Below are positions 14,292-20,641 of a stretch of 20,688 nucleotides of DNA, in pieces (within the stretch, counting starts at the first letter, position 1; each line of letters begins with the position of its first letter). The notes beneath the pieces were generated by a model. That model searched no databases. It was not told where the DNA came from and saw only the letters and a program-made list of their open reading frames with translations. Source of the DNA: JANWLD01 sp035700225 (GTDB lineage Bacteria; Patescibacteriota; Saccharimonadia; Saccharimonadales; 2-12-FULL-41-12); contig DASSOT010000063.1 in NCBI GenBank assembly GCA_035700225.1, forward strand, positions 1-20,688, read 5' to 3'. Position numbers and translations under genes: made by a program.

Positions 14292-14342
14292 GCAGGAAGG
14301 AGTGTGAGCGTAAGCGAACGCGATATCCTGCCGCCCCAGCCA
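14292..14342 (+). pseudogene. tRNA-Gln 3'-end fragment with expanded T loop
   Basis: Bases 14325-14342 are identical to 14154-14171 of the intact tRNA: T-stem CCTGC, acceptor CGCCCCA, discriminator G and CCA. The matching T-stem 5' strand GCAGG sits at 14292-14296, but instead of a 7-base T loop there are 30 bases containing a small hairpin (GCGT/ACGC, 14308-14321). The acceptor half is complementary to TGGGGCG of the upstream fragment at 13935-13941. It may be a decayed tandem copy, an attachment-site-like duplication, or the 3' half of an expanded tRNA-like RNA. The TauE/SafE start codon is 10 bases further on. Confidence 0.68.
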
Positions 14343-14351
14343 AAATAAATA

Positions 14352-15065
14352 ATGGATATAGCAATAACTTTTATAGGCGGCTTTCTGGCCGCACTATTCG
14401 GCTCAATGGCGGGAGGCGGAGCGGGCTTTTTCGGACTTTACCCTTTACTTTTCTTAGGACTACCCCTGAACTCTGCCATAGCGACCAATGCATTCGGTAG
14501 CTTGGGCTTTCTTACATCAATCAGAAACTTTGCAGTTAACGGCTACATAGAGAAAAAGATATTTCTGCCCCTGCTTTTATTGCAGGGCACAGGTATTGCC
14601 ATAGGAACTTTCCTGCTCATTAGTTTCAGCGGAACCGCTATAAAGATTGCTGTTTCGGTCGTGCTTATTCCGGCTTTTTTTGTTCTGGCTTTCTGGAAAC
14701 CAAGCAACGATAAAATTAACCCGTTATGGAAACCACTTTACTTTTTCTATGCTATTTACTCAGGTTTAATAAGCACGGGGGCCGGTTCGCTCAGGACATT
14801 CTGTTTAGTCAGGCTACGTAAAATTCCGGCATTGCAGGCTGTTGCCAACGGCTTTCTGGCCACGTTACCATTCTCACTATTAGCTGTAGGAGCATTATTC
14901 CTGGCCGGACTTATAGATATCAGGTTTGGATTGACTCTTCTTATAGCCAATTTGCTAGGAGCCCATATAGGGTCTAATATAGCCATCAAAGAAGGCAATG
15001 AGTTTGTCCGCAAGATGCTACTCGCCATGATGCTACTTACCGTAGTAGTCGTCTGGTTCATATAG
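14352..15065 (+). CDS. TauE/SafE family membrane permease
   Basis: The 237-aa product is almost entirely membrane-embedded (seven to eight segments) and carries the family's duplicated pattern: N-terminal GGFLAALFGSMAGGGAGFFGLYPLLFLGLPLNSAIATNAFGSL and second-half AIYSGLISTGAGSLRTFCLVRLRKIPALQAVANGFLATLP. Members are proposed exporters of sulfite, sulfoacetate or related anions; substrate here is unknown. It has no SD and starts 10 bases after a tRNA-like CCA end, with no obvious promoter of its own, so it may be read from the tRNA promoter. It is convergent with the redox cassette. Confidence 0.92.
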   Translation: MDIAITFIGGFLAALFGSMAGGGAGFFGLYPLLFLGLPLNSAIATNAFGSLGFLTSIRNFAVNGYIEKKIFLPLLLLQGTGIAIGTFLLISFSGTAIKIAVSVVLIPAFFVLAFWKPSNDKINPLWKPLYFFYAIYSGLISTGAGSLRTFCLVRLRKIPALQAVANGFLATLPFSLLAVGALFLAGLIDIRFGLTLLIANLLGAHIGSNIAIKEGNEFVRKMLLAMMLLTVVVVWFI

Positions 15066-15069
15066 ATTT

Positions 15070-15096
15070 CCGGCTGACGTTTTTACGCATAGCCGG
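15070..15096. terminator. Possible bidirectional terminator hairpin between convergent genes
   Basis: CCGGCT (15070-15075) pairs with AGCCGG (15091-15096), with a further CGT/ACG pairing around TTTT inside. It spans the short convergent gap after TauE/SafE and the last codons of the reductase on the minus strand. There is no good T-run on either side, so the call is weak. Confidence 0.3.
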
Positions 15097-16603
15097 GGAA
15101 AAAGTCGGTTTTTATCCGGTGCCGAGCTACGCCTAACTTGCGCAGGTTGTCGCGTGTACCAGTGACCATGGCGTGTGGACCGGAGACATAAAAGGTTCGC
15201 TCCATATAATCCGGGATTTGCTGGCTTATCATATCTGCGGTTACGAACCCGCGCTGGCCTGTCCAGCTAGCCGGTACGGATCCCCGCTCAGTCAGGGTGT
15301 AGACAACTTTCATGCCCAGTTCTCTCACTGCGGTGTCAAAAACGTCTCTATATGCGACTGATTCCGGTTTTCTTTCTGAATATAGCAAGGTAACGTCCCG
15401 CGGTTCGTTCATGTCTAGAAGGTATTTGACCATGCTTCTATAAGGAGTTATGCCTATGCCTCCGGCTATGAAAGCCAGCTTTTCGCTGGTGTCATCGGGC
15501 AGGGTGAAATCGCCGCTCAGGCTCCCGGCGCTTACGAAGGTGCGGTTATCCATGCGTTTCATGGCATCCTTGAAACTACTCCCGCCCGGATAAAATTTTA
15601 CCCCCAGCCTGAGCGTGTCCTCAGTAGGCGAAGAGGCAAGCGTAAAATACCGGCGGTTTCCTCTGGAATCCGTGCCTTCATGCCCAAGCGTCCACTCCAT
15701 ATACTGTCCGGGCTTGTAATTTATCTTTCTGCTTGTAGCGAATACGAAGTCGCCAACATCCGGTCCTATGGCGTTCTTGCGCAACAGTTGCGGTATTACC
15801 TTAAACTTCGGACTTGCAAAATACGCATACAGATTACCTATGACCAGTGCTAATTCCGGCGTGGAATATATGCCTCCTACGTGCAGTTGCGGCAAAAAGA
15901 GAAGCCCGGTGATGATACCGTAAAATATCCGCTTGTCGCGGGTTGGCGGGGAAGTCAGGGGTTCGGTCAGCATGATAAAGCCCAAAAACAGCAGGGAAGA
16001 GCTAAGGACGGTCTTTTGCAGGCTTGTTGAAACATCGCCATGGTTAAGAAAAGCAAGCAATCCTACAAAAAACAGAGCGGATGCAAAGAAACTCACCACC
16101 ATATCGGTGCGTTGTATCTTCCGGACGACCAAAAACCCGCCTATAAGCAGAAAGGGAACCATCGGTTTCGTGCCAACCCACCAGCTGGCGGCTTGATGCG
16201 CACCAAATGATGTCAGGACCACTGCTATGGCCGCAGGGTTGAATATATGTTTCTTTCTGATGGCCAGTATGTACTTTGAAGCCATAGCCAGGCCTCCGGC
16301 GGCAGTCAGAAACAGCAGATTGTGCGTATTAGCCAAAGGAGTGATTATAAGAGCCAGTATAAGAGCCGTAATGTGCGATGATTCCACGTTCGCGGGCGTT
16401 TCAAACACACGTGCGAAAAGCTGGTTAGACAACCAGCAGACAGCGGCAAGATACACGGCCGAAGCTATGATAGCCAGCGCGTTGTACTGCATATATCCCA
16501 GCGCGCTCAGGCCCGCTGACGCGCCGACCAGCACTATAAGAAAATACAGCACCAACCTGTACATGGTTATCCTGTCCAGCAAGTAGTCAACAGGTCTAAA
16601 CAT
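15083..16603 (-). CDS. RnfD/NqrB-like membrane domain fused to FNR-type flavin reductase
   Basis: The 506-aa product has two parts. Residues about 1-265 are a multi-helix NQR2/RnfD/RnfE-like membrane domain (MFRPVDYLLDRITMYRLVLYF, KKHIFNPAAIAVVL, FIMLTEPLTSPPTRDKRIFYG). Residues about 275-506 form a ferredoxin-NADP reductase-type domain with the FAD motif RRYFTLASSP, nucleotide motif AFIAGGIGITPYRSM, YVSGPHAMV and C-terminal FFPGY. It probably passes electrons from NAD(P)H through FAD into or across the membrane. The covalent-FMN Thr motif (S/T-G-A-T) of NqrB/RnfD is not seen. I chose ATG 16603, which overlaps the apbE stop by 8 bases; a GTG at 16627 would add 8 residues. Confidence 0.9.
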   Translation of the reverse strand: MFRPVDYLLDRITMYRLVLYFLIVLVGASAGLSALGYMQYNALAIIASAVYLAAVCWLSNQLFARVFETPANVESSHITALILALIITPLANTHNLLFLTAAGGLAMASKYILAIRKKHIFNPAAIAVVLTSFGAHQAASWWVGTKPMVPFLLIGGFLVVRKIQRTDMVVSFFASALFFVGLLAFLNHGDVSTSLQKTVLSSSLLFLGFIMLTEPLTSPPTRDKRIFYGIITGLLFLPQLHVGGIYSTPELALVIGNLYAYFASPKFKVIPQLLRKNAIGPDVGDFVFATSRKINYKPGQYMEWTLGHEGTDSRGNRRYFTLASSPTEDTLRLGVKFYPGGSSFKDAMKRMDNRTFVSAGSLSGDFTLPDDTSEKLAFIAGGIGITPYRSMVKYLLDMNEPRDVTLLYSERKPESVAYRDVFDTAVRELGMKVVYTLTERGSVPASWTGQRGFVTADMISQQIPDYMERTFYVSGPHAMVTGTRDNLRKLGVARHRIKTDFFPGYA

Positions 16604-17339
16604 CACTGACGAATCTTTCAAAATCACTGGTCATAGTAGCCAGCTTATCAGCATTTATCATGTATGCTTCATAGCCATCCAGCGATTCTATGAAATTTAT
16701 ACCTTTCCTGCCCATGGCAAAGGCCGCTGTGGCAAAACGGTCAGCGTTATATATATCAGGGCCAATTATCGTTATCGAGGCTACTTCCAGCTGTTTCTCT
16801 CCGGGGGATAGGGGATTATAAATATGTTGGCCTCGTATGGCTGTTCCTGAAGTCGCTACGCCCTGGGTCGTTACGGATAATGTCTTGACTACTTCTTTTC
16901 TATCAAAAGGGTTTCGTATACCTACTGTCCACGGCTTTTTGAATATGTTTCTACCCGCAACTTGCAAGTCTCCGCCGGCGTCGATACAAAAGTTTTTAAC
17001 ACCTTTGTTCTTCAGAATATCCGCGGCGTTTTTTACGGCCCAGCCTTTTACCAGCCCCGATGGGTCAAGCTTGCCCTCATGCGCGATATCAAAATACCCG
17101 CCGGTTTCCAGTTTGGTCTGCCTGCAAAGCTGTAATACATGCTTCATTTCATCGCTCCATCCAGTTTCCGGTAAACCGGCGTTTATCCTGGATATCTCGC
17201 TGTCAGGTTTGTAGGTGCTGTATTTGCCGTCCACGTAGGCAAAATAGTCATAAATTTCGTCTAAAAGCTCTTGCTTAACCCCATCATCAACTATTTCTAC
17301 TGTGATAGGCATACCCATAAGCTGTCTTGTCTGCTTCAT
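16596..17339 (-). CDS. apbE: ApbE-family FMN:protein transferase
   Basis: ApbE attaches FMN from FAD to a Ser/Thr of target proteins. The 247-aa product has QLMGMPITVEI, YVDGKYSTYKPDSEISRIN, the GGYFDIAH block, DPSGLVKGWAVKNAADIL, FCIDAGGDLQVAG, GVATSGTAIRGQHIYNP and, near the end, the family D/T-rich motif variant NADRFATAAFAMG. It lacks an N-terminal signal peptide or lipobox; a GAGG SD 7 bases before ATG 17339 supports this start, so the absence looks real. It lies 9 bases after the gene for its likely substrate, the FMN-binding protein, and overlaps the reductase downstream. Confidence 0.95.
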   Translation of the reverse strand: MKQTRQLMGMPITVEIVDDGVKQELLDEIYDYFAYVDGKYSTYKPDSEISRINAGLPETGWSDEMKHVLQLCRQTKLETGGYFDIAHEGKLDPSGLVKGWAVKNAADILKNKGVKNFCIDAGGDLQVAGRNIFKKPWTVGIRNPFDRKEVVKTLSVTTQGVATSGTAIRGQHIYNPLSPGEKQLEVASITIIGPDIYNADRFATAAFAMGRKGINFIESLDGYEAYMINADKLATMTSDFERFVSDV

Positions 17340-17348
17340 TTGAAGACC

Positions 17349-17834
17349 TCAGCCTTTCGCCTGGTTCAATGCATTCTCAAGGGATTGCATGAAGGCCTGG
17401 CTCGTATCCGTGGCGCCGGTTATATTGTCCACCTGCGAACTCTGGGCTTTGATGGCTTCCTGTTTCAGATAGGGCATAGCCTGCTGGTTGATATATATGG
17501 AATTTTCCTGGTCATTCGGGTATTGCAGGAATTGCACATCTGTTAATTTACCGCTCTTTATGACTGCTTTGACCTGGATATAGCCGTAGTACGCATCCGC
17601 TGAGTTGCCTGTGTATGAGCCGTCTTTGTAGCCCGTCATCATATTAGAGGGCATGTTACCGGCCATCATTCGGGTATTGCCGGTAGGGCTTGTAGCTTGT
17701 TGCGTCGAGGCATTGCCGGCACCGGCTAGGGGCTTAATTGCGGCGGATTCATTGTCGTGCCTTTGTTGCCAGCTATATGCGATAAATACCAGTACTACGC
17801 CCAGGGATAGTGCAAGTTTTTTGAATGTTTTCAT
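17349..17834 (-). CDS. Small exported FMN-binding-domain protein with TGAT flavinylation motif
   Basis: The 161-aa product has an N-terminal membrane anchor or signal (KKLALSLGVVLVFIAYSW, about 5-22), a Ser/Thr/Met/Asn-rich linker, and an FMN_bind domain (about 70-161) with YKDGSYTGNSADAYYGYIQV, DVQFLQYPNDQENS and the ApbE target motif DNITGATDTS (136-145). T142 is the expected FMN attachment site, by analogy with NqrC/RnfG. It probably acts outside the membrane as an electron carrier fed by the membrane reductase in the same operon. The minus-strand TATACT at 17842-17847 ends 7 bases before the ATG and no SD is present. Confidence 0.94.
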   Translation of the reverse strand: MKTFKKLALSLGVVLVFIAYSWQQRHDNESAAIKPLAGAGNASTQQATSPTGNTRMMAGNMPSNMMTGYKDGSYTGNSADAYYGYIQVKAVIKSGKLTDVQFLQYPNDQENSIYINQQAMPYLKQEAIKAQSSQVDNITGATDTSQAFMQSLENALNQAKG

Positions 17835-17841
17835 CGCCCGC

Positions 17842-17847
17842 AGTATA
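17842..17847 (-). promoter_or_regulatory. Candidate -10 (TATACT) for the flavin cassette
   Basis: TATACT on the minus strand is separated by 7 bases from ATG 17834 and lies in the 49-base gap after the doxX-like gene. It would give a leaderless FMN-binding protein mRNA and let the cassette be expressed without the doxX-like gene. Confidence 0.4.
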
Positions 17848-17883
17848 TGAGAGCTAGCTTAGAAGATACTGAAAAACAGTCTT

Positions 17884-18423
17884 TTATTTCAATATAGGAT
17901 AGCGTTTGACCAAGCCGGTTTTTGCCCATTTTTCACCCAGTCCGTATTTTTGCTCGTCATTCACCTTCAAAAGACCGACGAGTACCAATATATAAATGAT
18001 ATGGTCGTCAATCACAGGGTTGTTCGCAGGCGGTATCGCGGCCAGATACATAAGACCCAGCAAAATTACTCCGAAAACAGTGGCAAGCCGCATCACTATA
18101 CCCAGTACGAGTGCGAGCCCGATACCCAGCAATCCCAGCATAAAAAGCCAGTCTACGAGGCCGTTACCGGCCAGGTTTTGGAAAAAATCCGCGAACGGGC
18201 CTTTGGTAGCATGTTGCAGAAAACCGGCGGTAGGCGAACCGCCATTCAGCCACGATGCATCGCAGAACCGGGCTATTTCGCCTGTTTTTTCAGACGCGCA
18301 TGTCGAATACCCAAGCCCCCAGAGCTTGTCAACGAATGCCCATAGGAATATTAACCCCAGAGCTATCCTGGTAACGCCCCATACATAAGCGGCCTTTGCG
18401 TTTTGTTTAGCATTTTTTGCCAT
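17884..18423 (-). CDS. DoxX-like membrane protein, TQO small subunit (DoxD) type
   Basis: The 179-aa product has four membrane segments (about 15-35, 87-107, 110-130 and 137-152) and the pattern typical of DoxD/DoxX proteins: LGLIFLWAFVDKLWGLGY, SWLNGGSPTAGFL, GPFADFFQNLAG and VDWLFMLGLLGIGLALVLGI. DoxD is the small subunit of archaeal thiosulfate:quinone oxidoreductase; bacterial relatives are mostly of unknown role in membrane redox or thiol stress. An SD (AAAGG, 8 bases upstream) precedes ATG 18423. Its place before the FMN-binding, ApbE and reductase genes suggests a role in the same electron path, which is inference. Confidence 0.9.
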   Translation of the reverse strand: MAKNAKQNAKAAYVWGVTRIALGLIFLWAFVDKLWGLGYSTCASEKTGEIARFCDASWLNGGSPTAGFLQHATKGPFADFFQNLAGNGLVDWLFMLGLLGIGLALVLGIVMRLATVFGVILLGLMYLAAIPPANNPVIDDHIIYILVLVGLLKVNDEQKYGLGEKWAKTGLVKRYPILK

Positions 18424-18537
18424 AATTATTGCCTTTGTTTATCTAATACTTATGCTTATATTCAATCACTTATACGGGCAGTTGCCAAGAGAAGCCGGCA
18501 CTGGCGGCATATTTTATAATATTTCCGGCAAATAATA

Positions 18538-19431
18538 TTACTTGTTATCCGCTAGTGACGCATACACCACGGTGTTATCACTATAGTGATGTGTTATGTA
18601 ATTGAACTTGCCGCCGCAGGTTATGAGCCTCAGCCCTGCATAGTCAATGTTTCCAAAAACTTCTTTGGCCGGAAGTGAATTCTGGGGGTATTGCTTGATA
18701 GTATCCACTTTGAATTTTACCGTTCTGCCATCCGCACGCTTGACCTTTATTATCTGCCCCTTCTTTAGGTTGCGCAGTTCCCAGAAAACTCCCAGTCCCT
18801 TGTGATTGTCTACGTGCCCGACTATTATCGAGGGTCCTTTTTCACCGGGAGTAGGGCTGTGCTTATACCAACCGGCCCGGTGAAAGTCCTCGGGCACCTC
18901 CATGCTGTCATCCGGATTTTTGCCGACTGTTTTCAGGTCGGTATCTATCCATACGGACGGAATGCTGAGATGCACGGGTTTGGATGCCGGCAAAAAATGC
19001 TTAGCGGGGGACTCAGAGAAATCGATGAGTTGGTTTTGTACCGGAGCCTGCGCACCGAGCGCGGTTCCGGTTATTTGCGTGCCCGCGTAGATTGTACCGG
19101 TCAAACCAATGGCAATCATGATGACAGACGTTATTAAGTTTTGTTCGAATGATAGTTGTTCGCGGGCTTTCTTTGATGATTTTTTCTTTGCCGGTTTTTT
19201 CTGTCTGGAAAAACCAAGAGTAAAGGTAGCCGTCCTGCTTCTTGTAAGCCTGAGGCTGAACGGTTCTCTACGTCGGATTTTTCTGAAGAGTGTCTTGAGT
19301 CTTGTCGGCAATATCTTCCTGTTTTTTGCAGAAGCCAGGTTTTTTTTGCTCGCAGACGAAGACGGCAACCGACTTTTCTTCGTCTGTTGCCGTTTTTTCG
19401 TCTTCGTATTGGCAGGCGTTCTTTTAGCCAC
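18538..19431 (-). CDS. Class E/F-like sortase with long basic N-terminal tail
   Basis: Sortases cut a sorting signal and link surface proteins to the cell wall. The 297-aa product has about 90 highly basic residues predicted inside the cell, one membrane helix (about 98-116) and an external sortase barrel (about 150-293). The catalytic His is H206 (IIVGHVDNHKG) and the Cys C272 (LRLITCGGKF). The position after HHY where related proteins often have Arg (Y-R-D-N) is S284 here. It starts with GTG; SD AGGAGG lies about 10 bases upstream. It follows the surface-protein gene by 27 bases, a likely enzyme-substrate pair. Confidence 0.92.
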   Translation of the reverse strand: MAKRTPANTKTKKRQQTKKSRLPSSSASKKNLASAKNRKILPTRLKTLFRKIRRREPFSLRLTRSRTATFTLGFSRQKKPAKKKSSKKAREQLSFEQNLITSVIMIAIGLTGTIYAGTQITGTALGAQAPVQNQLIDFSESPAKHFLPASKPVHLSIPSVWIDTDLKTVGKNPDDSMEVPEDFHRAGWYKHSPTPGEKGPSIIVGHVDNHKGLGVFWELRNLKKGQIIKVKRADGRTVKFKVDTIKQYPQNSLPAKEVFGNIDYAGLRLITCGGKFNYITHHYSDNTVVYASLADNK

Positions 19432-19458
19432 CTTTTACGCGCCTCCTCTTAACTTAGC

Positions 19459-20484
19459 TTAAGCACCGAATCTTCGCAGACGGATTACTCCGTATGCAAG
19501 ACTGCCAAGCGAGCCCATCAAAGCCGTTACAGGGGCTATGACGGAACCTGCGCCGCCGCCTTCGCCGGCATTTACTCCGGCCTGAGGCGCACTTACCTGT
19601 GCAGGCTGTTGTATTACCGGCTTGGAAACAGCAGTCGTAGTCCCGCTTGGGGTAACAGGGGTAGTGGGCGTAGTTCCACCACCCTGGCCGCCATTTTCTT
19701 CACAGTCAGTATCGATAGTTACGGAAGCGGCATTTTGCTCCCAATAATTCGGAATGTTTCGTCCGGTCACATAGTCAGCTTCAGCTCCAACGACCCAATA
19801 GTAGACTGTTACGTTACCGCCATTGTAATCTTCTGGGAATGAAGCCGGCAGAGAGGTGTTGAAGTTGTAGTCCGGGCTTCCTTCAGACCACGAGATGCCG
19901 TAGTTTAGTGGTGTCAAGTTTGTAACTGAACCTTCAAGGGCTCCGCATACAGCGTTGACACTGGGCACAACACAGTTCACATCTTTTGGTACCCACTGGC
20001 CAATAGATTGACCTCGAGGACGATTAGCCGGATCGCAATAATCAGCAGATGCGCTTTCAAATAAAACGTCTATATGGCTAATACCTTGGCACTTATCATT
20101 CAATCTTGTGACTTTTACTGTTGATGTTCCTATACCACTTACGCTGTAACACGGTTCAACTTCTTTATCCGGACGACTGCCATAGTCGCCATCAGAGCTA
20201 ATAACACCGCTATGCTCTACTGAATTACCAAAGTATGTTTTGCTTCCGCTTTTAATACAGACACCGACTGCTACGTTTCCCGAACCGACATTTACGGTTA
20301 CTTCGTCATCGCTTCCTGTTTGACTGCTTTTTACGTTGTCTGCATTCGGATTTTGATTTTTATTACCCAAACATTCAGTAGGGCTATTATTCCCATCTGC
20401 ACGCGTAACGGGACTGTTCACAGCAACCGAAAAAGCACCTATCGCAAACAGTGCCGCAATTGCTAACATTAATTTTCTATACAT
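19459..20484 (-). CDS. Secreted surface protein with noncanonical C-terminal sorting-like signal
   Basis: I recognise no named domain. The 341-aa product has a signal peptide (MYRKLMLAIAALFAIGAFSVAVNS, cleavage probably near residues 24-30), a Ser/Asn/Gly-rich ectodomain with eight cysteines, a Thr/Pro-rich linker (GGGTTPTTPVTPSGTTT), then APQAGVNAGEGGGAGS, a hydrophobic segment (VIAPVTALMGSLGSLAYGVI) and the basic tail RLRRFGA. This is the order of a cell-wall sorting signal but without LPXTG. The sortase gene directly follows. A good SD (GGGAGAGG) precedes ATG 20484. It may be a structural or adhesive surface protein. Confidence 0.85.
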   Translation of the reverse strand: MYRKLMLAIAALFAIGAFSVAVNSPVTRADGNNSPTECLGNKNQNPNADNVKSSQTGSDDEVTVNVGSGNVAVGVCIKSGSKTYFGNSVEHSGVISSDGDYGSRPDKEVEPCYSVSGIGTSTVKVTRLNDKCQGISHIDVLFESASADYCDPANRPRGQSIGQWVPKDVNCVVPSVNAVCGALEGSVTNLTPLNYGISWSEGSPDYNFNTSLPASFPEDYNGGNVTVYYWVVGAEADYVTGRNIPNYWEQNAASVTIDTDCEENGGQGGGTTPTTPVTPSGTTTAVSKPVIQQPAQVSAPQAGVNAGEGGGAGSVIAPVTALMGSLGSLAYGVIRLRRFGA

Positions 20485-20551
20485 AACACCTCTCCCTTAC
20501 TTCTAAAACTTAACTGTCCATCTTTTTTAACAGAAACAGTCCGCTTTAGCA

Positions 20552-20574
20552 GTTAAAAAATTAACTTTTGTTAA
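20552..20574. promoter_or_regulatory. Overlapping inverted repeats in the divergent promoter region
   Basis: GTTAAAAAATTAAC (20552-20565) and TTAACTTTTGTTAA (20561-20574) are two inverted repeats sharing one TTAAC arm; further TTAAC copies lie at 20511 and 20526. The 157-base divergent gap (20485-20641) otherwise shows only the SD of the surface-protein gene and the -10 of the rightward gene. This is a plausible operator, but AT-rich repeats can occur by chance. Confidence 0.35.
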
Positions 20575-20626
20575 ATCCCACTCTGTAAATACGTATTTTA
20601 CTACTTTCTTCTTTTTTCGTCAATAA

Positions 20627-20637
20627 TATTATATAAT
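20627..20637 (+). promoter_or_regulatory. -10 region (TATTAT/TATAAT) for the rightward partial gene
   Basis: Two overlapping hexamers, TATTAT (20627-20632) and TATAAT (20632-20637), end 9 and 4 bases before ATG 20642. This again implies a leaderless mRNA. Confidence 0.45.
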
Positions 20638-20641
20638 GCTT

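Noticed and set aside
13869..14364. Several short frames on both strands over the tRNA locus, some with repeated peptide segments
   Set aside because: The repeated peptides come from the tRNA fragments and hairpins, not from coding sequence; none has a start signal or domain.
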